Positions 18,860 to 29,368 of a stretch of DNA of 64,000 bases are shown here, one piece after another. Source of the DNA: an uncultured Rickettsiella sp. (GTDB lineage Bacteria > Pseudomonadota > Gammaproteobacteria > Diplorickettsiales > Diplorickettsiaceae). Each line of letters begins with the position of its first letter. Within the stretch, counting starts at the first letter, position 1. A program made the position numbers and the translations under genes. The notes under the pieces are model-generated. The model was not told the DNA's origin, made no database searches, and worked only from the letters and a program-made list of their open reading frames with translations. Location: assembly GCA_947058615.1 (NCBI GenBank), contig CAMSHF010000003.1, positions 62,001-126,000 of the forward strand. Reading direction: 5' to 3'.

Positions 18860-21034
18860 ATGTCTGATCCTAATCACATCTTGCTAGAATCTTTAAATGA
18901 AGCTCAACAAAAAGTTGTTTCAGCTCCACAGACACATTTATTGGTGTTAGCTGGAGCAGGTAGTGGAAAAACTCGTGTACTCGTCCATCGTATCGCATGG
19001 CTAATCCATGTGGAAAACATCGCTCCACATAATATTCTTGCGGTCACTTTTACAAATAAGGCCGCTGGAGAAATGCGCCAACGCCTCGAAAATTTACTCG
19101 ATATACCGATGCGCATGATGTGGGTAGGCACATTTCATGGTCTCGCCCATCGCTTATTACGCCAACATTGGGAAGTCGCGGGTTTACCACGAATCTTTCA
19201 AATACTCGATAGTGATGATCAGTATCGCGTAATTAAGCGAATTTTAGTCAGTTTAAATCTTGATGAAGCGCAATGGGCGCCAAAAAAAGTACAATGGTTC
19301 ATTAATCAACAAAAAGATGAAGGCATCAGACCTAATCAAGTCACTAATGCGAATGATCCCTATACCAAAACTTTAATTCGCATTTATCAAGCCTATGAAG
19401 AAATTTGTGCTCGAAACGGAGTGATCGACTTCGCTGAGCTCATTTTACGTAGCTATGAACTTTTTACTCGAAATCCAGATATCTTACGCCATTATCAAGA
19501 ACGCTTTCGGCATATCTTGGTCGATGAGTTTCAAGATACCAATAGAACTCAATATGCCTGGTTAAAACTATTAAGTAGTGGCAACAACTATTTAATGATA
19601 GTCGGCGACGACGACCAATCTATTTATGGATGGCGTGGCGCACGTGTAAAAAACATCCAAGACTTTACACACGATTTTCCCAATAATTCCACGATACGCC
19701 TCGAGCAAAATTATCGCTCTACTGGAGTTATTTTAGCCGCTTCGAATGCTTTAATCACACACAATGATGGTCGTTTAGGTAAAAAACTTTGGAGTAGTGG
19801 TGGTCGAGGCGATCTTATTTCATTATATGGTGCATTTAATGATTTAGATGAAGCCCGATTTATTATAAACGAAATTAAACAAGGTTTAAAAAAAGGATTG
19901 AATCCGAATGAGGTTGCCATCTTATACCGATCCAATGCGCAATCGCGTGTCTTAGAAGAAACCTTAATATCTGCACAAATTCCTTATCGCATCTATGGTG
20001 GACTACGCTTTTTTGAACGCGCCGAAGTCAAGGATGCATTGGCCTATTTACGTTTAATCGCTAATCGAAATGATGACCCATCTTTCGAACGTGTAGTAAA
20101 CACTCCAACGCGCGGAATCGGTGATCAAACTCTACAAGCGTTACGTATGGAAGCGCGCTCACAAGGATTTTCTTTATGGCAAGCCGCTGAACACTTGTTA
20201 ACTCGTCAAAACTTATCTGCACGTGCAGCCAATGCATTAACTCTTTTTATTCAATTGATTAATAAGTTGGATGAAGAGACTAAAACACTAGCGCTAGCAG
20301 AACAAACAGAACAAGTTCTGTATAGTAGCGGTTTATTGAGTCATTATAAAAAAGAAAAAGGTGAGCGCGGACAAGCACGTATTGAGAATCTTGAAGAATT
20401 AATCAATGCGACACGACAATTTGTTCCTGAAGACCGTAGTATCCCTATTTTATCCGCTTTTCTTGCGCATGTTGCATTGGAAGCAGGTGAACATCAAGCG
20501 AATAGTCAACAAGAATGCGTACAATTAATGACTTTGCATTCTGCTAAAGGCTTAGAATTTCCTTGGGTATTTTTATGCGGTATGGAAGAAGGATTGTTTC
20601 CACATCATATGTCTCACGAAGAGCCCGGCCGTTTAGAAGAAGAACGTCGACTTTGCTATGTAGGGATGACGCGTGCAATGAAAAAGTTATTTCTTAGCTA
20701 TGCCGAAGTCAGGCGTTTACATGGCAACGAAAGTCATCATCGACCTTCTCGATTTATTTCAGAAATTCCAAAAGATTTATTAGAGGAAGTCCGTTTGCGA
20801 ACTTCTGTTATTAGACCTACTCAATTATTAAAATCTGCAAAAAATTCAAATCGTGATTCAATAATTGGCGACACTGGATTGCGTATAGGACAAACGGTCG
20901 CGCATGCTACCTTTGGTGAAGGGACATTGATTGACGCTGAAGGGCGTGGAGAACATACTCGCTTACTAATTAAATTTAATAAAGTTGGAACAAAATGGCT
21001 AGTCGCAAGTTATGCCAAACTAACTGCTAAATAG
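18860..21034 (+). CDS. uvrD: DNA helicase II UvrD
   Basis: SF1A 3'-5' helicase of nucleotide excision repair and mismatch repair. Walker A is AGAGSGKTR near residue 31. Motif Ia/Ib follows at about 60-90 (LAVTFTNKAAGEMRQRL, GTFHGLAHRLLR). Motif II is LVDEFQDTN near 220, motif III is IVGDDDQSIYGWRGA near 246, motif VI is RRLCYVGMTRAMKKL near 596. A C-terminal Tudor-like segment (GQTVAHATFGEGTL) is present. The 724 residues match E. coli UvrD (720). There is no Shine-Dalgarno before the ATG. A TACAAT box ends 8 bases upstream, suggesting a leaderless or near-leaderless transcript. Confidence 0.95.
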   Translation: MSDPNHILLESLNEAQQKVVSAPQTHLLVLAGAGSGKTRVLVHRIAWLIHVENIAPHNILAVTFTNKAAGEMRQRLENLLDIPMRMMWVGTFHGLAHRLLRQHWEVAGLPRIFQILDSDDQYRVIKRILVSLNLDEAQWAPKKVQWFINQQKDEGIRPNQVTNANDPYTKTLIRIYQAYEEICARNGVIDFAELILRSYELFTRNPDILRHYQERFRHILVDEFQDTNRTQYAWLKLLSSGNNYLMIVGDDDQSIYGWRGARVKNIQDFTHDFPNNSTIRLEQNYRSTGVILAASNALITHNDGRLGKKLWSSGGRGDLISLYGAFNDLDEARFIINEIKQGLKKGLNPNEVAILYRSNAQSRVLEETLISAQIPYRIYGGLRFFERAEVKDALAYLRLIANRNDDPSFERVVNTPTRGIGDQTLQALRMEARSQGFSLWQAAEHLLTRQNLSARAANALTLFIQLINKLDEETKTLALAEQTEQVLYSSGLLSHYKKEKGERGQARIENLEELINATRQFVPEDRSIPILSAFLAHVALEAGEHQANSQQECVQLMTLHSAKGLEFPWVFLCGMEEGLFPHHMSHEEPGRLEEERRLCYVGMTRAMKKLFLSYAEVRRLHGNESHHRPSRFISEIPKDLLEEVRLRTSVIRPTQLLKSAKNSNRDSIIGDTGLRIGQTVAHATFGEGTLIDAEGRGEHTRLLIKFNKVGTKWLVASYAKLTAK

Positions 21035-21093
21035 CTATCCATTCTCATGAAATCTTGATAAAAAATCAAATATTAAATACAATGAATATCTAT

Positions 21094-21654
21094 TTATTTC
21101 TCATGACAATTTCGACGTAATAGTACATAAACCGCCCCTGTCCCACCGTCTCGTGATTGTGCAGAAGAAAAAGCTAACACGCATGGAATTTGCATTAACC
21201 AATAATTGACATAATTTTTTAATTTGGCTTTTGATTGATCAAGCCTTCCTTTTCCATGAATAATCCTTACGCAAATATAACCACGCTCACAGCTTTGTAG
21301 TAAAAAATTCATTACAGCCAAACGTGCCTGCTTTACAGTCATTTGATGTAAATCAAGATAATCCGATTGACGAATATTTCCGCGGGTTAACTGCTTAATC
21401 CTTTTATTTTGCAATCCTGCTCGCTTAAAATATAAGTAATCTTCTGATCCGAAATTTAATTCTGTGGGATCTAAAAGCACGGTCGATACTTGTAGTTTTT
21501 CATCTTTTAAAGTGGTTAATTGTGGTTTATCACCTAAAGAAATAATTTTTTTTAGTTTAGTCTTTGGATGTAATGATTTAGTTCGCATGACATCTTTCAT
21601 TGCTTCCCTAAAAAATGCCAGATCTTCTTTATCAGGAGAATTAGATCTATTCAT
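21094..21654 (-). CDS. smrA: Smr-domain protein (MutS2 C-terminal type nuclease family)
   Basis: Small MutS-related domain protein, a family with endonuclease activity in some members. The domain lies at the C-terminus: LDLHQMTVKQARLAV near residues 97-111 (family LDLHG), HGKGRLDQSKAKLKN near 136-150. I choose the ATG at 21654 rather than 21690, because the extra 12 residues (MQCFCKF...) are unlike the family and GTGGTG stands before the internal ATG. This gives 186 residues, as in E. coli SmrA (187). It is convergent with uvrD and divergent from lpoA. Confidence 0.85.
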   Translation of the reverse strand: MNRSNSPDKEDLAFFREAMKDVMRTKSLHPKTKLKKIISLGDKPQLTTLKDEKLQVSTVLLDPTELNFGSEDYLYFKRAGLQNKRIKQLTRGNIRQSDYLDLHQMTVKQARLAVMNFLLQSCERGYICVRIIHGKGRLDQSKAKLKNYVNYWLMQIPCVLAFSSAQSRDGGTGAVYVLLRRNCHEK

Positions 21655-21756
21655 AAATGTCACCACGCAAAATTTACAGAAGCATTGCATAAACGTATTA
21701 GAATAAACTATTATTAGTATAATTGTTTAAAATTTGACTGGAAGACAGTATTTTTC

Positions 21757-22892
21757 ATGATGAAGCTACGTTTAATCACTTGCCTACTATTGATAAATTT
21801 TGGTCTTTCGGATTGCGCTAACCATAATCCACCTAGCCCAGTCATATCAAACAACCCAGATTCAATATTAACTGCTCCTAGCAATAATGGAATACAATCG
21901 ATTGGCTTACTTCTACCACTACAAGGACCTTTAGCGAATATCGGTCTCTCTGTAAAACAAGGTTTTTTAGCGGCTGCAGATGAGAGTCGATCAGCTCCTC
22001 GTATAATTTTCATCGATACTTGTCTAGAATCCGATATGCAAGCCGCTTATAACGAAGCTTTAGTAAAAAAAGTGCAAATAATCGTTGGGCCATTACTTAA
22101 ACCTCAGGTACAAAATATTGCAAGTTTGCAAACTCACATCCCTATTTTAGCGTTAAACTATTTAAATCCTGATATTAGTACACCTCCTCAGTTAGTCCAA
22201 TTTGGTTTATCCCCAGTAGATGAAGCCCAACAAGCCACACAACTTGCTTGGCAAAGAGGTAAGCGTTCTGCGCTCATCATAACGGCTAATGGTAATTGGG
22301 GAACACATCTAGGCGAGACCTTCGCGCAACAATGGCAAGCTTTAGGGGGGACTGTCGTCGATACGCTGTCGTTATCTGAAAATCTCTCGGATATAACTAA
22401 GCAAATGCGCCATTTTCTTCATTTCAAACCTCCACACAACAAGCGAACTGATTTCGATGTGATTTTCTTAGCCACTAACTCACGAATAGGGCGTCAAGTA
22501 AAACCTTTATTAAAATTCTTTTATGCAGGTGATGTACCTGTTTATGCAACTGCGTCAATTTATAGCGGGGCATCTTCACCACGTTTTGACAAAGACTTGA
22601 ATCAGGTTATTTTCTGTGCGGCTCCCTGGTCTTTAGCCAATAACCGCATTGAGCCTAACCTTTATCAACAACTAAAATCATCTTTTCCTATACGTTTCAA
22701 CCAAAACAGAAAATATTATGCATTAGGTATCGATGCTTTTCATATTATTCAGCAACTGGAACGTCTTAATCAATCGCCACAGCAAACACTCCAAGGTGCT
22801 ACAGGTACACTTTCATTAAATAATCAGCATCGGATTGTTCGGCAATTATCTTGCGCACAATTTTGTAATGGATATTTAATCCCTATTGACTA

Positions 22893-22893
<1 letters not shown>
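21757..22893 (+). CDS. lpoA: LppC/LpoA-family lipoprotein, short form
   Basis: Activator of PBP1A in the outer membrane in E. coli. The N-terminus has a hydrophobic signal and Cys at residue 21 in GLSDCANH, an imperfect lipobox. Residues 50-378 form the periplasmic-binding-protein-like domain (GLLLPLQGPLANIG near 52, TADESRSAPRI region, AMIVGPLLKPQVQN-like segment near 110). The 378 residues lack the large N-terminal TPR domain of E. coli LpoA (about 680). Gene order lpoA-yraN-diaA is the conserved gammaproteobacterial order. Its stop overlaps the yraN ATG by one base (TAATG). Confidence 0.88.
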
Positions 22894-23877
<984 letters not shown>

Positions 23878-23929
23878 TCTATTTAATTTTTTAATTATTA
23901 AAAAATAATTCCTACGTTAACTACACCAG

Positions 23930-23948
23930 ACGCTAAAGCTTTTAGCGT
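23930..23948. terminator. Hairpin downstream of diaA
   Basis: Perfect 8-bp inverted repeat ACGCTAAA / TTTAGCGT with a 3-base loop. An AT hairpin (ATTTTTTAAT / ATTAAAAAAT) lies 40 bases upstream. No T-run follows the GC-containing stem, so it could equally be an operator or a processing site. Confidence 0.35.
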
Positions 23949-24079
23949 TATACTTATTGATCTGCTTTATGAATTAGTATTTAGGTCGTTTATCGCTTAT
24001 ATATAGCTTTTGAAATAATTTATAACCGTTAATTTATTCTAGTGAAGAATTGCTAATTTAACGAATAAGGTTAAGTTTT

Positions 24080-25012
24080 ATGCTTGAAAAAATAACGGGT
24101 CAGAATAACTCCATTGACCTTATCGATCTGGGCCTCATGCGAATCAGTGGTAAAGACGCGAAACAATTCTTACAAGGCCAATTAACGTGCGATTTGGAAG
24201 AAATTAATGCACAACAAAGCCGATTAGGCGCACACTGTGATGTTAAAGGACGTATAATTGCCATATTCCGATTATTTTTTTATCAAAATGATTATTACTT
24301 TTTATTGCCGCAGAGTATTTTGCCTCTTTTATTAACCTCCTTGCAAAAATATGCCGTCTTCTCAAAAGTAAGTTTGACGGAGGTCAGTAATGATTGGAAA
24401 AAACTTGGATTGTATGGCTTTGCTATAAACCCCGTACTAAAAGAACTGGGATTACAAACGGCCAAGAAAAATGGAGTTGAAAGCTATGATCAGCGACTAA
24501 GTTTATCTATTCCAGGGCCGATATTACGCACTATCTTGTTAGTCCCTGCCACACACTCTATCGGCTTTATTGAGGCTCAATTTGAACTACATAGCATTAA
24601 TCAATGGCATTTATTTGATATAATGTCAGGAATCCCAACGATTTATCCGGAAACCAGTGGTCAATTTACACCGCATCAAATGAACCTTCCGGAAATAGGC
24701 GGCGTAAGTTTTAATAAAGGTTGCTATATTGGCCAAGAAATCATAGCCCGTACTCACTATTTGGGGAAATCCAAAAGCCGTCTTTATCGGGTCCGCTTTA
24801 CTAGCCCTACTCTCTTTTTGCCAGGTACGCCTTTATTAGACGCTGAACAAAAAACCGAAAAAGGTACGCTGATTAGGTGTGCTAAAGAGCTGGAAAATCG
24901 CTATCAGGGCTTAATCTGTTTGCAAACGCAAGCTATTTCCCATATTATCAGACTAGGTAGCCTTGAAGGGCCTATAGTAAACTTTCTAGAATTACCCTAC
25001 ACTCTTAACTAA
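24080..25012 (+). CDS. ygfZ: YgfZ / folate-binding Fe-S cluster repair protein
   Basis: Tetrahydrofolate-binding GcvT-like protein that supports repair or assembly of certain Fe-S enzymes such as MiaB. The invariant motif KGCYIGQEIIARTHY is at about residues 213-227, with the conserved Cys. The N-terminal pattern SGKDAKQFLQGQLTCDL near 24-40 is also diagnostic. 310 residues is within the family range. It is followed 7 bases later by a gene for a small exported protein. Confidence 0.92.
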   Translation: MLEKITGQNNSIDLIDLGLMRISGKDAKQFLQGQLTCDLEEINAQQSRLGAHCDVKGRIIAIFRLFFYQNDYYFLLPQSILPLLLTSLQKYAVFSKVSLTEVSNDWKKLGLYGFAINPVLKELGLQTAKKNGVESYDQRLSLSIPGPILRTILLVPATHSIGFIEAQFELHSINQWHLFDIMSGIPTIYPETSGQFTPHQMNLPEIGGVSFNKGCYIGQEIIARTHYLGKSKSRLYRVRFTSPTLFLPGTPLLDAEQKTEKGTLIRCAKELENRYQGLICLQTQAISHIIRLGSLEGPIVNFLELPYTLN

Positions 25013-25019
25013 CATTAAA

Positions 25020-25448
25020 ATGGTGCGTACATTACAAAAAAAAATATTAGGCTTAATTCTATTGTTGGTAAACGCTCCCATACTAGCCGATACGTCTAAC
25101 GTGAGTGCTTTCCCCCCATCTTCCGTATCTAATAATCTGGAAAGTAAAGCCATCGAGTTTGCTAAACAAGCCGGTGTTATCGGAGGTATCTCACAGGCTT
25201 GTGGTCAGAGTCTAGAGGATTTTTCTGCAAGAGTAACTGAAGCTATCAATAAATTATCCAATGATCCTTCTGATCGAGTGGCAGCGGCTATGGTCTATCT
25301 ACGTATTAGCCAAGAAGCTCAAATAATTGAGAAAAAAAATCAAACGATCCCTTGCACAAAGGTTTTAGAGGATTTTCGAAATTTGCCGATTATGCAATCT
25401 GATTATAAGGCCAAGGTTATTGATCAACTCAGTCCAACGAGTCCGTAA
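25020..25448 (+). CDS. Small exported hypothetical protein
   Basis: I do not recognise the family. The N-terminus MVRTLQKKILGLILLLV starts a signal peptide with likely cleavage after residue 22 (ILA-DT). The mature part of about 120 residues has two cysteines (near residues 59 and 111) that may form one disulfide in the periplasm, and it is helical in appearance. It follows ygfZ by 7 bases, no obvious ribosome site, so translation may depend on ygfZ. It is convergent with the MFS gene, 7 bases from its stop. Its function cannot be inferred. Confidence 0.7.
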   Translation: MVRTLQKKILGLILLLVNAPILADTSNVSAFPPSSVSNNLESKAIEFAKQAGVIGGISQACGQSLEDFSARVTEAINKLSNDPSDRVAAAMVYLRISQEAQIIEKKNQTIPCTKVLEDFRNLPIMQSDYKAKVIDQLSPTSP

Positions 25449-25455
25449 TTATTTT

Positions 25456-26730
25456 TTAAACCTCTAATTGTTGTGAATTCGATTCACGAATAAAAAATAA
25501 TAGCCCTAAAGCTAATAAGATATAGATCGGTAAGATGCTTAACGCATGGCGGTAGTCTATCGCTGAAAAATAATGGACGCCCGATATCAGCTTCCCATGC
25601 CAATTGACATCTAATAATTTTCCTATTAGCGGTTGTGTTAATGCACTAAAGACAATATCTCCCGTATTGATTAAAGCAATTATCGTTGCCGCAACGGTTA
25701 TTTTATTTAATTCTCTGCCCAATGCGAAACCGAGCATAAATGCACCCGTACTAAATCCAAATATAAACAGCAAAGTTCCCAATAACCATAAAGAAAAATG
25801 ATTAACATAAATAATCAGCGTAATCGTAACTAGGCTCACCAAAGCATTAATCAACATCACCGAAACACGTTTATTTAATCGATCTGACAATAACCCCAAT
25901 AAAGGACTACCAAAGGCTAAACCAAAAAAAATAAAAGAGGTCAATAACGCCGCTTGTGTGTGCGAAATTTGATAAGTCTCTTTTAGAAAAGGAATGCTCC
26001 AAAGACCCGCGAAAGCATCGATGGGTGAAAAAACCAATCCACTATACAGTGTAATTAACCAATTTTGCTTATTACTGACTACGTTCCAGACCTCATGAAA
26101 TGAAAACTTTTCTATAGATCCTGTCTCATTAAGTTCTCTTACAGGTTTATCGCGAACTAACAAGTAAAATAAACCTGCCAGAAGTAATCCTCCCCCTGCA
26201 CACAGATATAAGCTTTGTCGCCATCCAAAACTGTTAACCGCCAAAGAGAGTGGCACTTGGCCGGCAATCGCACCTAGCATCGCCGCAGAAGCCAATAACC
26301 CCCCCACAAAAGCAAATTGATTGGGTTTAAACCATAAACTGGTCATTTTCATGTAGCTAACGGTAGCAAATGCAGCCCCAATACCCATTAAAATCCTAGC
26401 CCAAGTGGCTACATTTAAAGTATTTGCTTTAGAAAAGACATAAGCCCCTACAGCACATAAAAGAATAGCCACTGTCGTTAGCAACCGTGGGCTATAACGG
26501 TCGAGTAAAACACCTACAAAAAGCTGTGCGAGCAAAAAGGAGTAAAAGAAACTCGCGGCTAAATTACCTAAACCGGTGCCCTGTATCTGAAATACGCACA
26601 TCAGGTCTTCGGTCATGATGCTAGGAGAAACTTGTAAGACATATTTATAAAATAAAAAACCCGCCGATAAAGCAATAACTAGCCAAGGATAGTACGGATG
26701 GGCAGTAAAATGTTTCTTCTCAATAGGCAT
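25456..26730 (-). CDS. Major facilitator superfamily transporter
   Basis: A 424-residue inner-membrane protein with about 12 hydrophobic segments. The loop 2-3 MFS signature is seen in FVGVLLDRYSPRLL near residues 72-85, and the equivalent in the second half is GLLSDRLNKRVSVM near 283-296. The N-terminal tail is short. The substrate cannot be read from the sequence. It is not in an operon: the gene is convergent with the exported protein gene and 250 bases from the tRNA-Arg gene. Confidence 0.85.
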   Translation of the reverse strand: MPIEKKHFTAHPYYPWLVIALSAGFLFYKYVLQVSPSIMTEDLMCVFQIQGTGLGNLAASFFYSFLLAQLFVGVLLDRYSPRLLTTVAILLCAVGAYVFSKANTLNVATWARILMGIGAAFATVSYMKMTSLWFKPNQFAFVGGLLASAAMLGAIAGQVPLSLAVNSFGWRQSLYLCAGGGLLLAGLFYLLVRDKPVRELNETGSIEKFSFHEVWNVVSNKQNWLITLYSGLVFSPIDAFAGLWSIPFLKETYQISHTQAALLTSFIFFGLAFGSPLLGLLSDRLNKRVSVMLINALVSLVTITLIIYVNHFSLWLLGTLLFIFGFSTGAFMLGFALGRELNKITVAATIIALINTGDIVFSALTQPLIGKLLDVNWHGKLISGVHYFSAIDYRHALSILPIYILLALGLLFFIRESNSQQLEV

Positions 26731-26963
26731 AACACACTAAACCTTATATTTCATTAGCGAGGCATTATGGCATTATTAGTCAAATTTTACACTCCTCGTT
26801 ATATTGCTTTATAGATAGGGATTATCACTTTGATTAACTCATCTATGATAAACAAAGAAAAGAAACGTAATAAATTATTTTATCTTTAAATTCAAAATAG
26901 TCACGCCATCCATATTAAGAAATAAATCGGTATCTTATCTGAAATGAATGCCTTTATATCGTA

Positions 26964-26969
26964 TATAAT
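26964..26969 (+). promoter_or_regulatory. Probable -10 box of the tRNA-Arg gene
   Basis: Exact TATAAT 13 bases before the tRNA 5' end. No clear -35 at 16-18 bases. Confidence 0.5.
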
Positions 26970-26982
26970 GCAACTTAATCCA

Positions 26983-27059
26983 GCCCCGGTGGCACAGTTG
27001 GATAGCGCAGTCCCCTCCTAAGGGACAGGTCGCCGGTTCGAATCCGGCCTGGGGCACCA
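26983..27059 (+). tRNA. tRNA-Arg (anticodon CCT)
   Basis: 77 bases with CCA encoded. The acceptor stem GCCCCGG pairs with CTGGGGC (one G-T). Anticodon stem GTCCC/GGGAC flanks the loop CTCCTAA, with CCT at 27017-27019, so it reads AGG. The T arm has GGTTCGAATCC. Single tRNA, no neighbouring tRNA genes. Confidence 0.97.
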
Positions 27060-27204
27060 TTTTCCCTAAAAAAAGATAAGGCCTAATAAGTTTTTATTAT
27101 TAATGTAAATTGTAAATCTTCACAAATTAAAATTATTAAATTGATTTAAGCAAGCGACTCGAGATTATGTTATGCTACCGTAGATAAAACAACAGGAAGT
27201 TACA

Positions 27205-27348
27205 ATGAAAGATTATCGTTTCTACTTATGGATAGCCTATCTCTCGACAGCCGCTATTCTCTTAATTAATTTACTAACTCCTTTGATTCGACATCGTAAA
27301 TTATGTAAGAAAAAATATTCTATTAAGCCGTTAATACCGAAAAAATAA
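27205..27348 (+). CDS. 47-residue CcmD-like single-span membrane protein
   Basis: Short frame with the look of CcmD, the small protein that releases holo-CcmE from the CcmABC haem exporter. Residues 6-14 read FYLWIAYLS (family FYVWxaYg), then one membrane helix to about residue 28 and a basic end RHRKLCKKK. AGGAAG at a good distance before the ATG supports translation. Its TAA overlaps the lpxK ATG (TAATG), so the two are coupled. The rest of the ccm operon is absent from the window, which is odd for CcmD. It could instead be an unrelated small membrane protein. Confidence 0.6.
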   Translation: MKDYRFYLWIAYLSTAAILLINLLTPLIRHRKLCKKKYSIKPLIPKK

Positions 27349-28346
27349 TGTTAAAAATTTGGCAGAAAAAAAACTTCTTGGCTTATTTACTTTGGCCATT
27401 ATCATTTGCTTATGGTTGTTTTATCTTTTTACGTCGTAAAATTTATCAGATGCATCTGTTAAAAATAAACACGCTCTCAGTACCTGTTATCGTCATTGGA
27501 AACATTACCATCGGAGGAACCGGTAAAACTCCCATTGTTATTAGTCTTGCTCGATTTTTAAAAGAACATGGCTGGCGTCCAGGCATTATCAGTCGTGGTT
27601 ATGGTGGAAATACGCGACACTTCCCTTGTTTAGTACATCAAAACAGTAATGCACGCGAAGTGGGTGATGAACCCTTGCTCATTGCGCGCCATACGTCATG
27701 TCCCACCATGATTGATCCTAATCGTAGTCGTGGTGCTAAAAATTTACTTAAACGTTCGAATTGCAATATTGTCATTAGTGATGATGGTTTACAACATTTA
27801 AGTTTAGGCAGAAATCTAGAGATTGTTGTCATTGATGGTGAACGACGATTCGGGAATAATTTTTACTTACCTGCAGGACCTCTCCGTGAATCTCCTTCCC
27901 GTTTGAATTCGGTCGATTTTATCGTCAGTAAAGGAATAGCTCAAACTAATGAATTTAGATTATCCTTAACTCCCGATTATTTTTATCAGCTTATTCAACC
28001 TAAAAATCAACAGGGCGTATCATATTTTAAGGATAAAAAAATACACGCTGTAGCGGGCATTGGTAATCCTGATCAATTCTTTAACACATTACATAAGCTA
28101 GGTCTTAAGATTATTAAGCACCCTTTCCCGGATCATTATTTATTTAAACTACGTGATTTTAATTTTGGTAATAATGCGATTATTATAATGACTGAAAAGG
28201 ACGCAGTAAAATGTACAGGATTTGTTGATCCCCGACTTTGGTGCTTGAGAACCAAAACTGAATTAGACAGCAAATTTTTAAATGCTGTACTCAATCGAAT
28301 TATTTTAATAAATAAAAATTTAAAATCTTCTGCAAGCTCGTCTTGA
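27348..28346 (+). CDS. lpxK: Tetraacyldisaccharide 4'-kinase
   Basis: Phosphorylates the 4' position of lipid A precursor at the inner membrane. Walker-type loop GNITIGGTGKTP near residues 51-62, membrane-facing hydrophobic N-terminus, and DDGLQHLSLGRNLEIVVID near 147-165 with the conserved D. Length 332 matches the family. The start is coupled to the 47-residue gene. Its 3' end overlaps the convergent epimerase-like gene by 47 bases. The usual partners msbA and kdsB are not adjacent. Confidence 0.95.
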   Translation: MLKIWQKKNFLAYLLWPLSFAYGCFIFLRRKIYQMHLLKINTLSVPVIVIGNITIGGTGKTPIVISLARFLKEHGWRPGIISRGYGGNTRHFPCLVHQNSNAREVGDEPLLIARHTSCPTMIDPNRSRGAKNLLKRSNCNIVISDDGLQHLSLGRNLEIVVIDGERRFGNNFYLPAGPLRESPSRLNSVDFIVSKGIAQTNEFRLSLTPDYFYQLIQPKNQQGVSYFKDKKIHAVAGIGNPDQFFNTLHKLGLKIIKHPFPDHYLFKLRDFNFGNNAIIIMTEKDAVKCTGFVDPRLWCLRTKTELDSKFLNAVLNRIILINKNLKSSASSS

Positions 28347-29319
28347 TATCAATAGAAGGCTGCCAATGTAGTTTTTCTTTGGCTCGTTTAATCGATGGGA
28401 GTCGGCGTTTCACATCTTGATAACCTTTTCCATAATAACTATTCGGATCTACCGTTTGTAATTGGATTTTCTCTACATCGTTTTTATAATTAGGATAAAC
28501 TCGAATAAGTTCTAATAATAATTCAGCGAGTTCACGAATAGAAATATCATTTTTTGGATTACCAATATTAAAAATAGCTTGATCAGCACATCCCTTTTCA
28601 TTAGCAATAATTTTTAATAAACAGGCTATACCGTCCTCAATATCAATAAAGCTACGACGCTGTTGTCCGCCATTCACTAGCTGAATAGGTTCACCACGTA
28701 ATACATTTCCAATAAACTGACTGACCACTCGAGAACTCCCTGGATTAGCATTAAATGGATCATCAAGTTTAGGTCCTAACCAATTAAATGGTCTAAAAAT
28801 CGTATAGCGTAATTCATTTCTTAGACCATAAGCATGAATCACTCGATCTAAAAGTTGTTTACTACACGAGTAGATCCAACGTGGTTTATTAATAGGTCCT
28901 AGTATAAAATTACTGGTTTCTTCATCAAATGCTTCATCTATGCACATCCCATAAACTTCTGAAGTAGAAGGAAAAATAATACGTTTTTTATGCTCAACAC
29001 ACAAACGAATTATTTTTAAATTAGCTTCAAAATCAAGTTCAAAAATACCTAAAGGATTCTTGACATAACTTGCCGGCGTTGCAATAGCAACCAAAGGCAA
29101 AATAACATCACATGCTTGAATCTGTTGCTCTATCCAAGCTGTTTCATTATTAATGTTACCTTTTTTAAAAAATAGGCAGGGATGTTCTAAGAATTCGCTG
29201 ATTTTGTTATCGGTTAAATCCAAACCGACCAAATGCCAGTCCGTTTTTTTTAAACAATGCTCCAATAGGCTGCTACCAATAAAACCATTGATTCCTAGAA
29301 TTAATACTTTTAAACTCAT
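28300..29319 (-). CDS. ArnA-like NAD-dependent epimerase/decarboxylase, no formyltransferase domain
   Basis: Short-chain dehydrogenase fold related to the C-terminal UDP-glucuronic acid decarboxylase half of ArnA. Nucleotide motif GINGFIGSS near residues 9-17, catalytic FPSTSEVYGM near 117, YSCSK (Tyr and Lys) near 150. RRSFIDIEDGI near 223 retains the Arg used for decarboxylation in ArnA. The 339 residues stand alone, while E. coli ArnA is a fusion of about 660 residues. It is downstream of arnC by 49 bases and arnT, with which it forms a lipid A or undecaprenyl-sugar cluster. UDP-sugar substrate is uncertain. Confidence 0.8.
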   Translation of the reverse strand: MSLKVLILGINGFIGSSLLEHCLKKTDWHLVGLDLTDNKISEFLEHPCLFFKKGNINNETAWIEQQIQACDVILPLVAIATPASYVKNPLGIFELDFEANLKIIRLCVEHKKRIIFPSTSEVYGMCIDEAFDEETSNFILGPINKPRWIYSCSKQLLDRVIHAYGLRNELRYTIFRPFNWLGPKLDDPFNANPGSSRVVSQFIGNVLRGEPIQLVNGGQQRRSFIDIEDGIACLLKIIANEKGCADQAIFNIGNPKNDISIRELAELLLELIRVYPNYKNDVEKIQLQTVDPNSYYGKGYQDVKRRLPSIKRAKEKLHWQPSIDIKTSLQKILNFYLLK

Positions 29320-29368
29320 ATATTAGTTAAACCTATTTATTTTTAAAATGTCATGTTACTAAAACATA

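Noticed and set aside
21655-21690. Longer N-terminus for the Smr-domain gene
   Set aside because: The extra 12 residues are Cys-rich and unlike the family, and the internal ATG at 21654 has the better site and length.
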